From assembly GCA_016218965.1 (NCBI GenBank), contig JACRCP010000323.1, positions 1 to 43,778 of the forward strand: a stretch of DNA of 43,778 nt, in the 5' to 3' direction. This document shows positions 1 through 7,087 of this stretch, piece after piece. The stretch's first letter is position 1, and every line of letters starts with the position of its first letter. The translations under genes and the position numbers were made by a program. The notes below the pieces were generated by a model. That model searched no databases. It saw only the letters and a list, made by a program, of their open reading frames with translations, and was not told where the DNA came from. This DNA comes from Deltaproteobacteria bacterium (GTDB lineage Bacteria; Myxococcota; SpSt-1050; JACRCP01).

Positions 1-3
1 CCC

Positions 4-291
4 ATGCCAAGACCGCCTCGACTCACAGGTCCTCGCGTCACCTACCACGTCATCGTCAACTGCAATAACGGCGAGTTCCAGATCAAGGACCGCCGGGACT
101 TCCTCGAACTCCTCGCCGCCGTCGCAGAGTACAGCCTGCGCCAGGGGCAACGGTGCCGGGTACGGAATCGGGCCGTTGGCGGTCGGTTTTTGCCTCCCAC
201 TGTTCAGCACCCCTCACCTCGTTTTCTGCGGCTTTTGCTTGCCTGCCTTGAACTTACGAGGACAGTCTACCTGTTGGCATGGGTCTTGTAA
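4..291 (+). pseudogene. 5' fragment of a RAYT (Y1) transposase
   Basis: The first ~45 codons match the start of the intact transposase downstream: the shared pattern is MPR-PR, then V-YHV, then CNN-E--IK--R-D. After about position 141 the similarity stops and the frame runs on through sequence unlike the family to a stop at 291. The HxH motif and the catalytic tyrosine region are therefore missing, so it cannot be active. It looks like a diverged paralogue of the downstream gene cut off at its 3' end, not a recent duplicate, because the shared part differs at many residues. The window begins only three bases before the ATG, so its upstream context is unknown. Confidence 0.7.
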
Positions 292-358
292 ACCTTCCCG
301 TCCGCGTCTTCGGCTCTCGTTCATCGGTTGTGCCTGTTGCCTGTGCCAGGAGGTCCCC

Positions 359-1042
359 GTGCCCCGAAAACCTCGTCCCGTCGCCCCCGAAACCGTCTAC
401 CACGTCACCTTGCGGTGCAATAACAAAGAACTCTTGATCAAGACGCGCAAGGACCTCGAGTCCGTACTCTGCGTCGTCGCCCACTACAAGCTCGAGTACA
501 AGTTCAAGTTCTACGGCTACTGCGTAATGAACTCCCACGCCCACCTCGTGATCGAGACCCCGGCCGACGAGGGGGCCACGATTTCCAAGATCATGCATGA
601 CATCGCCCTGAAATACGCCAAAGACTACAACCTCAGGCACGGCCGCACAGGCCATTTCTGGGGCGGGCGGTTCAAATCGCCGGTCGTCGAGAGTGACAGC
701 CATGGGCTGAACCTGCTCCGGTACGTCTCGCAGAACCCGGTCAGGGCGGGGATGACCGACTCGCCAGACGCATGGGAGTTCAGCTCGTTTGGCGTCTACA
801 AGAAGGGCGAGCCGGACGCGTTCATTGACCTGCTCCCGAGCTTCGATGGCCTATCGGCCACGCGGAAGCGCGCGGCCGAGATGTTCGTCGAGTACTGCGG
901 TGCGATGCAGGAAAAGCAGAATGACTGTTGGACGATGAACTACGCGGTCGGCACCGAGAGTTTCATCAAGAAGATCCTCCGCGACAACGGCCTCGCGCCC
1001 CCGTGGGAGAACGGCCTTGCCGCCGCCGACCCGCCGGCGTAG
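359..1042 (+). CDS. REP-associated tyrosine transposase (RAYT, Y1/HUH)
   Basis: A 227-residue single-strand DNA transposase of the Y1_Tnp family. The HUH-type metal site is MNSHAHLVIE with His60 and His62. The helix with the likely nucleophile follows (ALKYAKDYN, Tyr86 or Tyr90), then the family signature GRTGHFWGGRFKS at about 95-107 and the NPVRAG segment near 125. The frame is open upstream to 176, but I start at GTG 359: an AGGAGGT ribosome site lies four bases before it, and similarity to the truncated copy begins there. Such enzymes act on REP hairpins rather than terminal inverted repeats; a stable hairpin lies downstream at 1191-1227. No partner gene or terminal repeats are visible, which fits a RAYT rather than an IS200/IS605 element. 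Confidence 0.9.
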   Translation: MPRKPRPVAPETVYHVTLRCNNKELLIKTRKDLESVLCVVAHYKLEYKFKFYGYCVMNSHAHLVIETPADEGATISKIMHDIALKYAKDYNLRHGRTGHFWGGRFKSPVVESDSHGLNLLRYVSQNPVRAGMTDSPDAWEFSSFGVYKKGEPDAFIDLLPSFDGLSATRKRAAEMFVEYCGAMQEKQNDCWTMNYAVGTESFIKKILRDNGLAPPWENGLAAADPPA

Positions 1043-1190
1043 CGCTCCCCGAACTTCCGAAAAACCGTTTCCCAGTCAACCGCGTTGGCGAGATCTGCCC
1101 GCAGTGGCGCGACCGACCGGTCCCGCCGAGCCGCCACCCGCCCAAACGCAGTCCGACCGGCCTTCCAAGTGCACGCCAGGCGCGGTTTCG

Positions 1191-1227
1191 GTCAGCGCCA
1201 GCCGCCTTCGTGGCGGTTGTGACTGAC
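1191..1227. repeat. Stable hairpin, possible REP-like site
   Basis: Outer stem GTCAG (1191-1195) pairs with CTGAC (1223-1227). Inner stem CAGCCGCC (1199-1206) pairs with GGCGGTTG (1212-1219), with one G-T pair and a TTCGT loop. A 3-by-3 internal loop separates the stems. It lies 149 bases after the RAYT stop. RAYTs are known to process such imperfect palindromes; that this one is a substrate is inference, as only one copy is visible. Confidence 0.5.
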
Positions 1228-1292
1228 GCGAACTGCCAATCCGCCCCCCGTCATGCCCTACCCTTCGTTCCCCCTATGTTTCGTCCCAACCG

Positions 1293-1367
1293 AACCCGGC
1301 ACCTTGCGACGGTCAACCCGGCACCTTGCGACGGTCCACCTTGCGACGGTCGCACCTTGCGACGGTC
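1293..1367. repeat. Tandem repeat, core CACCTTGCGACGGTC
   Basis: Four exact copies of the 15-base core occur at 1300-1314, 1322-1336, 1337-1351 and 1353-1367. The first two belong to an exact 22-base tandem duplicate (1293-1314 and 1315-1336), in which AACCCGG precedes the core. The spacings 22, 15 and 16 rule out a single reading frame running through all copies. Confidence 0.9.
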
Positions 1368-1775
1368 CTCTCGCCGCAATCCCAACAGCACAATTTCCCC
1401 CGACCCCTGTTCCCCGACCCCCGTCCTTCCCGAAGACGAACGTCTCAAAACCCTCGCCGACCTCCTGACCCACGTTGCCGGTCTCGCGACGGCCGGGGGC
1501 AAGTTGAAGTAGCCCGGTTGGACAACGCAGACACCACGAAGGCGTCGCGAGACACCGACATCGGAACCACTTTCCCAAGGTTCCGAGTTCGTTTCTGAAA
1601 TTCGTCTGCCGCTCTTGCCAGTTGAAATCCCCTGGAAAAAGGAGACAATGGCGAGTGTACGACGGAATAGGTGCAGACAGAGGCAAAAGGGGCGACAGGG
1701 GCGGCGGACGCAGCGTTCGGCAAGGACCGTGGTCGTCGACTCGGCGGCGCGGGGATCATTCAGGGAGGATCCACA

Positions 1776-2264
1776 ATGTCAAACACGAAGGAGGGCCGCC
1801 CGCTCGATGTCCTGCACCTCGTGTTCTGGGGCAACCTGGCCGCCTACTGCATCAACTTGCTGGACGAGACCATGATGGCGGGCGGCTTTGTCGCAGGCAT
1901 CCAGGAACACTTCTGGCCGGAGTACACGGCGACGAAGTTCTTCTGGTTCAACACGGTCTTCATCGTCCTCATCGCCACGAGCAACATCCTCTACGATGTG
2001 TACGGTCAACGGCTCGTGGTCGCCCCGATGGCGTGGCTCTGGGAGCGCTCGCTCAACGGCCTCTGGCACCTCGGCTGGACCGTGGGGTACCAGGAGTACT
2101 CGCCGGGGCTGCTCACGAGCATCTTGTTCTGGATACTCCTCTACATGTGCTACCGCCACGGCGTACGGTCCGGGGAGGTCGGTCGTAGGCCCTTCTTCAT
2201 CGGTGCGGCGATCGGCCTCGGGATCGAGGGCGTCATTATGGCGGCACTGTTCTCCGTACAATGA
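1776..2264 (+). CDS. HXXEE-like integral membrane protein
   Basis: A 162-residue membrane protein with four or five hydrophobic segments. Near residue 28 it has NLLDETMMAGGF, which lines up with the H-x-x-E-E plus GGF signature of the HXXEE family; here the first position is Asn and the acidic pair is Asp-Glu, so it is a variant. The later NGLWHLG and YSPGLLT segments also fit that family, whose function is unknown. I chose ATG 1776 because GGGAGG lies at 1763-1768; the upstream in-frame extension is Gly/Arg-rich and has no membrane character. It is monocistronic and converges on the gene at 2344-2679. Confidence 0.65.
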   Translation: MSNTKEGRPLDVLHLVFWGNLAAYCINLLDETMMAGGFVAGIQEHFWPEYTATKFFWFNTVFIVLIATSNILYDVYGQRLVVAPMAWLWERSLNGLWHLGWTVGYQEYSPGLLTSILFWILLYMCYRHGVRSGEVGRRPFFIGAAIGLGIEGVIMAALFSVQ

Positions 2265-2343
2265 AGCGTAGGGGCCACTGGATTTTCGACGCGGCCGGGC
2301 ACGGGTCGCCGGAGCATATGGGGAGCAGTTTTCCGCCGCGCTT

Positions 2344-2679
2344 TCATCCCCCGGACGGGGCCGCGGCCTTTTTCATCTCCTCCAGATGCATGGGCATGCA
2401 CACCACCTGGAAGCCGATGTTCTCGTCCCCGGGCGCCGTCAGGTGCACGGCGGTGTTGTCGTCGATGCGGATGACCGCGGTGCTGCCTTTTTCCAGGAAC
2501 AACTCGCTCATGTGCGGCAGCTTGTCCCCGGCGGACAGCCGGCTCTGTTTCGAGCGCGACCACTTCGAAAAGGCCTCGCCGTCAAGCTCGGCCAGAACAG
2601 CGGTGTCTGTTTCGATATAGATGGGCGTGCATTTGTAGGGCAACTCCACCTTGATGAAACCCGTGAAACCCGTCCTCAT
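2344..2679 (-). CDS. Small conserved-looking protein of unknown function
   Basis: A 111-residue protein with no signal peptide or membrane segment and no family I recognise. It is mixed alpha/beta in character and ends in a charged helix (HLEEMKKAAA). ATG 2679 is chosen because the minus strand reads AAGGGAGGG six bases before it; the longer frame reaching 2835 would run through the promoter region. A good promoter lies directly upstream (2705-2734). It is divergent from the vapB antitoxin gene with a 179-base shared spacer. It might be a PilZ- or cupin-like small domain, but nothing decisive is visible. Confidence 0.6.
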   Translation of the reverse strand: MRTGFTGFIKVELPYKCTPIYIETDTAVLAELDGEAFSKWSRSKQSRLSAGDKLPHMSELFLEKGSTAVIRIDDNTAVHLTAPGDENIGFQVVCMPMHLEEMKKAAAPSGG

Positions 2680-2704
2680 GTTCAACCCTCCCTTCGTGCC
2701 GGCG

Positions 2705-2734
2705 ATTGTACACCGGGCGCGTTCGTGTTGACAA
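2705..2734 (-). promoter_or_regulatory. Sigma70-type promoter of the 2344-2679 gene
   Basis: On the minus strand TTGTCA (2729-2734) is followed after 18 bases by TACAAT (2705-2710). The -10 box lies 25 bases from the start codon at 2679. Confidence 0.55.
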
Positions 2735-2803
2735 CAACCCTGGTCGGGCGGTCGGGCGGTCAGCGAACTCAGGTCGAAAAAGAATTCGAAAAAGAACTGG
2801 CGC

Positions 2804-2843
2804 TTGACCGGCCCGGCCTTCGAGTCTATATTCACAGTATAGA
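2804..2843 (+). promoter_or_regulatory. vapB promoter with overlapping operator-like repeat
   Basis: TTGACC (2804-2809), a 17-base spacer and TATATT (2827-2832) make a near-consensus promoter. The -10 box sits inside the inverted repeat TCTATA (2825-2830)/TATAGA (2838-2843). VapBC complexes usually repress their own promoter by binding such a repeat through the antitoxin's AbrB-type domain, so this is the expected operator. A GGGAGG ribosome site follows at 2846-2851, before ATG 2859. Confidence 0.6.
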
Positions 2844-2858
2844 TCGGGAGGTGTCGCG

Positions 2859-3089
2859 ATGAAGACAGCGAAGGTGTTCAGGAACGGACAAAGCCAGGCC
2901 GTCAGGTTGCCCAAGGAGTTCAGGTTCAAGGATGCCCATGTCTACGTGAAGCAGACGGGCAACGTTGTCAACCTCATCCCGGCGAGCAGCTTCTGGGATT
3001 CCCTGATCGAAGGGTTGTCCATGTTCTCCGGCGATTTCATGAACGAGCGTTCCCAGCCGGCCGTGCAGTCCAGGGAGGACCCGAAGTGA
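2859..3089 (+). CDS. vapB: VapB-type antitoxin (AbrB/SpoVT fold)
   Basis: A 76-residue antitoxin. The N-terminal swapped-hairpin DNA-binding domain reads KVFRNGQSQAVRLPKEFRF (residues 5-23), typical of VapB. The C-terminal part (about 45-76, FWDSLIEGLSMFSGDFM) is the toxin-binding tail. It normally neutralises the VapC ribonuclease and represses the operon. The following vapC start overlaps its stop (GTGA), the classic coupled layout. Because vapC is deleted internally, this antitoxin has no cognate toxin here; it may still repress its promoter or counter a VapC encoded elsewhere. Confidence 0.88.
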   Translation: MKTAKVFRNGQSQAVRLPKEFRFKDAHVYVKQTGNVVNLIPASSFWDSLIEGLSMFSGDFMNERSQPAVQSREDPK

Positions 3090-3372
3090 AGTTCCTGCTC
3101 GACACGAACACATGCATCTTTCTGGTCAAGAGAAAACCCGAGACGGTCGTCCGCAACTTGACAAAGCGCCGGCCCGGGGAGGTCGGGATTTCATCCATCA
3201 CGCTGGCCGAACTCGCATACGGCGTCGAGAAGAGCGGGCGGGAACGCCGATTGGCGCGATGGACATGCTGATCGGCGCGCACGCCGTCAGCGTTGGCGCG
3301 ACGCTGGTGACAAACAGCATCCGCGAATTCCGTCGCATCAAGAGACTCAAGGTCGTGGACTGGACGGCGTGA
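3086..3372 (+). pseudogene. vapC: VapC PIN-domain toxin with internal deletion
   Basis: The N-terminal half reads normally from GTG 3086 (KFLLDTNTCIFLVKRKP, then GISSITLAELAYGVEKS), giving the first two PIN acidic residues. Around 3232-3255 it jumps to the C-terminal part, GTPIGAMDMLIGAHAV then TLVTNSIREFRR, which lies in another frame and runs to 3372. Compared with a usual VapC of about 130 residues, some 40-50 middle residues are gone and the frame has shifted. As read, the product stops at 3271 after 61 residues, without the third acidic residue. A ribosome site GGGAGG (3073-3078) is intact. The loss is far too large for a sequencing error. Confidence 0.85.
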
Positions 3373-3421
3373 GTTCGACGAGGACCGAAACGACGAACGG
3401 GACTTCCGGCGCCACGACATC

Positions 3422-4936
3422 ATGAAACCGCCCCCTTCCGAAACCGGTCAAGGCTCAAGGTCGCGCGATGCGCGCGTGGCCGTGCTTGTCGCGCTCGCCG
3501 TGCTGTTCTCGTGTGCGTGGTTTTTCTCGGGCGGGGGATCCAACCAGAACGCCCACCTCGCGACGGTGATCGCGTTGGTCGAGGATCGTTCCCTTTACCT
3601 CGACCGATACGCCGGAATGACCGGCGACTTGGCCGCCGTGCCGGGACACGTCGTGTCGGCCAAGCCGATTGCCACCGCGCTCGCGGCGCTTCCCGCCTAC
3701 CTCGTGGCGCGGGCCGCGACGGCGCCCGTGAAGAACCAGGGGAACCGGTTCATCATCAGGGGCTACGTCACGTCGGTCTTCACGTCCGGGCTGGCGCTTG
3801 CCGCCCTGGCCGCCGCGTTCTACCACCTCTTTCGCCGAAGGCTCTCGCCCGCCGACTCGGCCTTTCTTGCGTTGGGCATGACCATCGCCACACCGCTGTT
3901 CCCCAACAGCACGATGCTCACGTCCCACCCGCTTGCGTCGCTCTCGGCCGTGCTCTCGTACACCCTGCTCGAAAGGCGGAGCGAGGGGGACGGGCCGGCG
4001 TCGTCCCGTGCGCTCGGCGCCGCGGGCGCGTTTGCGGGCCTGTCGGTGTGCTTCGAGTACCAGTCGGCCTTCGTGTTTCTCCCCCTGGCGGCGTACGCCG
4101 CCTATCGCTGCGGGCGCATCACGCGGCTTGGGTGGTTCGGCCTGGGCGCGCTCGCCGTCGGCGCCATCCCCGCGGTTCATCATTCGCTGGTCTACGGGAG
4201 CGCCTTTCGGACCGGCTACTCTTCGCTCGTGACCGAAAAACACGCGACCGATGCCTCGCGCGGGTTCGTGGGTTTCGTCCCGTCGGAGTTCTCGCTGTTC
4301 CGCCTCTACCACCTCACACTCGGGGCGTTTCGGGGCTTCTTTTACCTGAGCCCGCTTCTGGTGCTGGCCATACCCGGCTGGGTGCGGATGATCCGCCGGA
4401 GAGACACGCGGCCCGAGGGCCTCGCAACTCTTTGCGCCGCGCTTTCCGTCATGCTTGCGGTATCCACGCTCGTGTACTGGCACTCCGGCAGCGCCACGGG
4501 CTCGCGGTACGCCCTCCTGTTTGTGACGTTCTGCGGCCCCGCCGTCGCCGCGTGGCATGCGGGATACCGTCCGCTCACGATCGCCTGCGTCGCGGTGTCG
4601 TTTGCGTTCATGCTGATGGGGACCTCGGTCACCGCGATGCCGCCGTCCCCCGGGTCGGGGCCCCCGTACTACAACGTCCTGGGGTTCTGGTGGGAGCATT
4701 TCTCGAAGGGCGACCTGGCGTTCTGGCAGGGCCGCGTCGTCCACATCGAAGGGATCGGGGACGGCGGCCCGACAATGCGAAAGGCGTTCAACCTGGGTCA
4801 GCTCCTGGGCCTCGGGGGACTCGCCTCGCTCCTCCCGTATCTTGGCGTCCTCGGCGCGTTGGGTTTTGCGATATGGCGCGCCGCCCGGAAGGCCTCCCCC
4901 GATCCGCCCGTTTGCCCGGAGTCAAAGAATACGTGA
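3422..4936 (+). CDS. Polytopic membrane protein, possibly GT-C type
   Basis: A 504-residue protein with about ten or more hydrophobic segments. After the first membrane helix comes a soluble loop (NQNAHLATVIALVEDRSLYL, then TGDLAAVPGHVVSAKP at about 68-83). A loop with an early acidic residue, a tGD motif and a 'dGH..SaKP' segment is seen in membrane glycosyltransferase-like proteins of the GT-C fold; I see no decisive catalytic signature, so this is tentative. The start has no strong Shine-Dalgarno site. It follows the vapC remnant by 49 bases, and its 3' end overlaps that of the converging MFS gene by 15 bases. Confidence 0.55.
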   Translation: MKPPPSETGQGSRSRDARVAVLVALAVLFSCAWFFSGGGSNQNAHLATVIALVEDRSLYLDRYAGMTGDLAAVPGHVVSAKPIATALAALPAYLVARAATAPVKNQGNRFIIRGYVTSVFTSGLALAALAAAFYHLFRRRLSPADSAFLALGMTIATPLFPNSTMLTSHPLASLSAVLSYTLLERRSEGDGPASSRALGAAGAFAGLSVCFEYQSAFVFLPLAAYAAYRCGRITRLGWFGLGALAVGAIPAVHHSLVYGSAFRTGYSSLVTEKHATDASRGFVGFVPSEFSLFRLYHLTLGAFRGFFYLSPLLVLAIPGWVRMIRRRDTRPEGLATLCAALSVMLAVSTLVYWHSGSATGSRYALLFVTFCGPAVAAWHAGYRPLTIACVAVSFAFMLMGTSVTAMPPSPGSGPPYYNVLGFWWEHFSKGDLAFWQGRVVHIEGIGDGGPTMRKAFNLGQLLGLGGLASLLPYLGVLGALGFAIWRAARKASPDPPVCPESKNT

Positions 4937-6211
4937 GTCGGGCCCGTGCGCGGTGACGATCCCACGTTCGACATAGACCGGCCGGACTGCCCGGCGGACG
5001 GCCGGCAGTCGGAATGCGAATACGACGGCGCCGGCCGCCAGTGCGCCGCCGCAGATGAGGAGCGTGATCTCCGGCCCCAAAACCGACGCGAGCCCGCCGG
5101 CCAGCAGGTTCCCGAACGGCGTCATCCCCATGAAGGCCATCGTGTATAGCCCCATGATCCGTCCGCGCTTGTCGTCGTCGGCTATGGTCTGAAGCAGGGT
5201 GTTGTTGCCCGCAAGGTGCACCATCATTGCGAAACCGGCGACGGCAAGCAGGCAGAGCGACAGGCAGAGGTTGGTCGAAAACGCAAAACCGCACAGCGTC
5301 GCGCCAAAGCTCATCGCAGCCGCGGCGACCACGCCCAGAAGCCCCACGACGTTTTTGCGCGAGGCGAGATACAGTGCGCCAAAAAGCGCGCCCAGGCCGG
5401 TGGCGGCGGTCAGAAACCCCAGCGTCTTGGGCCCGCCGTGAAGGACCTCGCTTGCGAACACCGGGAGGAGCACGGTGTAGGAAACCCCCAGAGTGCTCAC
5501 GGTCGCCAGAAGAAACAGCAGGTGCCGGATGGGGACCGAACTGGCGGCGTAGGAAAGCCCTTCCTTGAAACCGGCGAACGCCGGCTCGGGGTTCCTGGAC
5601 GGCGGGGGGCGAAGCGGCCCGATGGCGACAAGCGAGGCGATCACCGCCAAGTAACTCAAGCCGTTGAGGCCGAAACACACGCTCTCGCCCGAGAGCGCAA
5701 TCAGGATCCCCGCGGCGGACGGGCCGGCGAGGCGCGCGCCGTTGACCAGAAGCGAGTTTAGGGCGATGGCGTTGCCCAGGTCGTCGCGGTCGGAAACGAT
5801 CTCGGCCATGAGCGACTGGCGCGCCGGTATGTCGAAGGCGTTGACGAACCCGTGGAGGACCGCGAGGACGATGATGAGCGTGACCGACGGGTGGGGTGAG
5901 GCGGCGATGGCGGCCAGGGCAAAGGCATGGATGGTCGAAAGGACCTGCGTGGCGATGAGCAGGCGGCGCCGGTCGAGCCGGTCCGCGAACACCCCCGCCC
6001 ACGGCGCGACGAAAAACGTCGGGATGAGCGCGGCGAAGTGGACGACGCCCAGCATGAACGCCGAACCGGTGATGCGGTAGACCAGCCAGTTGAGCGCCAC
6101 CTTGTGCATCCACGTGCCGCAAAGCGACGTCCCGTGGCCGAAAAAATACAGCCTGTACGCCCGGTGGCGCAGGGCGCGGAGGATCTCAAACGAAACAAAA
6201 GCGTTCGGCAT
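4922..6211 (-). CDS. MFS exporter of the EntS/MFS_3 group
   Basis: A 429-residue major facilitator with about twelve helices. It opens FEILRALRHRAYRLYFFGHG, and the signature GTWMHKVALNWLVYRITGSA (split near residues 31-50) is typical of MFS_3 proteins related to the enterobactin exporter EntS. The loop 2-3 motif A reads GVFADRLDRRRLL (about 73-85). The substrate cannot be told; the family exports siderophores, drugs and other small molecules, and no siderophore genes are nearby. Upstream is a 250-base spacer with two repeats (6278-6340, 6375-6404), shared with the divergent GAF gene. Confidence 0.85.
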   Translation of the reverse strand: MPNAFVSFEILRALRHRAYRLYFFGHGTSLCGTWMHKVALNWLVYRITGSAFMLGVVHFAALIPTFFVAPWAGVFADRLDRRRLLIATQVLSTIHAFALAAIAASPHPSVTLIIVLAVLHGFVNAFDIPARQSLMAEIVSDRDDLGNAIALNSLLVNGARLAGPSAAGILIALSGESVCFGLNGLSYLAVIASLVAIGPLRPPPSRNPEPAFAGFKEGLSYAASSVPIRHLLFLLATVSTLGVSYTVLLPVFASEVLHGGPKTLGFLTAATGLGALFGALYLASRKNVVGLLGVVAAAAMSFGATLCGFAFSTNLCLSLCLLAVAGFAMMVHLAGNNTLLQTIADDDKRGRIMGLYTMAFMGMTPFGNLLAGGLASVLGPEITLLICGGALAAGAVVFAFRLPAVRRAVRPVYVERGIVTAHGPDSRIL

Positions 6212-6277
6212 GTGGGCGTTCCGGACTCCCAGGGGCCTTTTTCGTACTCCCGGGCCGCGAAGTCAACCGCCAAGAGG

Positions 6278-6340
6278 AGCCAACAGCCAGAAGCCAAAAG
6301 CCAGAAGCCACCAGCCAAAAGCCATCAACCAGAAGCGTTG
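6278..6340. repeat. Heptamer array, core AGCCAAA/AGCCAGA
   Basis: Nine successive 7-base units in exact phase: AGCCAAC, AGCCAGA, AGCCAAA, AGCCAGA, AGCCACC, AGCCAAA, AGCCATC, AACCAGA, AGCGTTG. The first four bases are constant in seven of nine and the last three vary. It lies between the divergent MFS and GAF genes. Confidence 0.9.
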
Positions 6341-6374
6341 AGCGTCGCGTCGGCCGAGCGGGTGGGGCGGGCGC

Positions 6375-6404
6375 GATCGTTTTTTTCTTGATCGTTTTTT
6401 TCTT
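6375..6404. repeat. Exact 15-base tandem duplicate with T7 tracts
   Basis: GATCGTTTTTTTCTT occurs twice without spacer (6375-6389, 6390-6404), 59 bases before the GAF gene. The T-rich, AT-rich block stands out from its GC-rich surroundings and could be a bent or easily melted promoter element. No hairpin precedes it, so it is not a clear terminator for either strand. Confidence 0.85.
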
Positions 6405-6463
6405 TGCATAGGCTCGGGGGGGCGTGGTATCAATTTCCGTCGGCAGGCGGCAAGGAGGGTTGT

Positions 6464-7012
6464 ATGTCCGATTCGATGGCGTTTGCCCAGGATTTCCTTA
6501 GGCAAAAGTACCGGAGGCTGTTCGAGGTCGGCGACGAGATGGGGGCTGAGATGGCTGCGCTCTCGGACCAGTTCTTCATCGACCTCCTCGACTCCTCGCT
6601 CGTCCTCATGGGGGTCGAGGCGGCGTCAATCTTCTTCCTCCGCGAGGGGAAGGATGAGCTCGACGTGGGCCTGTCGACCGGCGCGCGCAAGGAGGACCTC
6701 TCGCGGATCTGCATCAAGCTCGGTATCGGTGTGGTCGGGCACGCAGCGAAGTTCGACGAGGTGCTGGTCGTCAACGACCCCGGCAAGGACATGCGGTTCA
6801 ACAGGGGTTTTGACCGGAAGACCGGGTTTGTAACCCGCAATCTCCTGGCGTACCCGTTCCACGAGGGAAGCCGGGTGGCCGGCGTGCTCGAGTTCGTCAA
6901 CAAGGTCGGCCGTCCGTTCAACGACGATGACGTGGCCGCCGTGAAGGGCCTCTTTGAGTTCATAGGGAAGCCGATGGCCGAGGCGCTCAAGCGCACTTCG
7001 TTTCTTCACTGA
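6464..7012 (+). CDS. GAF-domain protein
   Basis: A 182-residue protein that is essentially one GAF domain after a short helix. The core runs from EAASIFFLREGKDELDV (about 50-66) through GIGVVGHAAKFDEVLVVND and DRKTGFVTRNLLAYPF to GVLEFVNKVGRPFNDDD (about 146-162). The last motif resembles the NKxnFxxxDE motif of cyclic-nucleotide-binding GAF domains, so a nucleotide ligand is possible; that is inference. ATG 6464 is chosen for the AAGGAGGG site at 6452-6459; the frame is open further upstream through repeat sequence. No output domain is fused. It precedes lon by 75 bases in the same direction but lon has its own promoter candidate. Confidence 0.85.
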   Translation: MSDSMAFAQDFLRQKYRRLFEVGDEMGAEMAALSDQFFIDLLDSSLVLMGVEAASIFFLREGKDELDVGLSTGARKEDLSRICIKLGIGVVGHAAKFDEVLVVNDPGKDMRFNRGFDRKTGFVTRNLLAYPFHEGSRVAGVLEFVNKVGRPFNDDDVAAVKGLFEFIGKPMAEALKRTSFLH

Positions 7013-7025
7013 AGCGGGGCGGAGG

Positions 7026-7054
7026 TTGACATCGGCGTCGGGAGTTGCTTGATT
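7026..7054 (+). promoter_or_regulatory. Candidate lon promoter
   Basis: TTGACA (7026-7031) is a perfect -35 hexamer; 17 bases later comes TTGATT (7049-7054), a weak -10. No heat-shock sigma32 consensus or CIRCE-like repeat is seen in the 75-base spacer. Confidence 0.4.
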
Positions 7055-7087
7055 GTTGTGGAACGCAACGTCCCACCCGGGTGACAC

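Larger units (their letters stand above)
1043..1775. other. Non-coding or decayed stretch after the RAYT
   Basis: No convincing gene is seen. It holds the hairpin at 1191-1227 and the tandem repeat at 1293-1367. One frame ending at 1512 has a plausible protein-like tail (PEDERLKTLADLL from about 1429), but the sequence before it is repeat-derived and proline/arginine-rich, so this is at best a remnant. Other open frames on both strands are a by-product of high GC. Confidence 0.5.

Noticed and set aside
3455..4744. 429-codon minus-strand frame inside the membrane protein gene
   Set aside because: Its product is an Arg/Gly/Glu-rich antisense shadow, while the plus strand gives a clear multi-helix protein.
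6278..6340. Possible CRISPR array
   Set aside because: Units are only seven bases with no spacers between them, and no cas genes are present.
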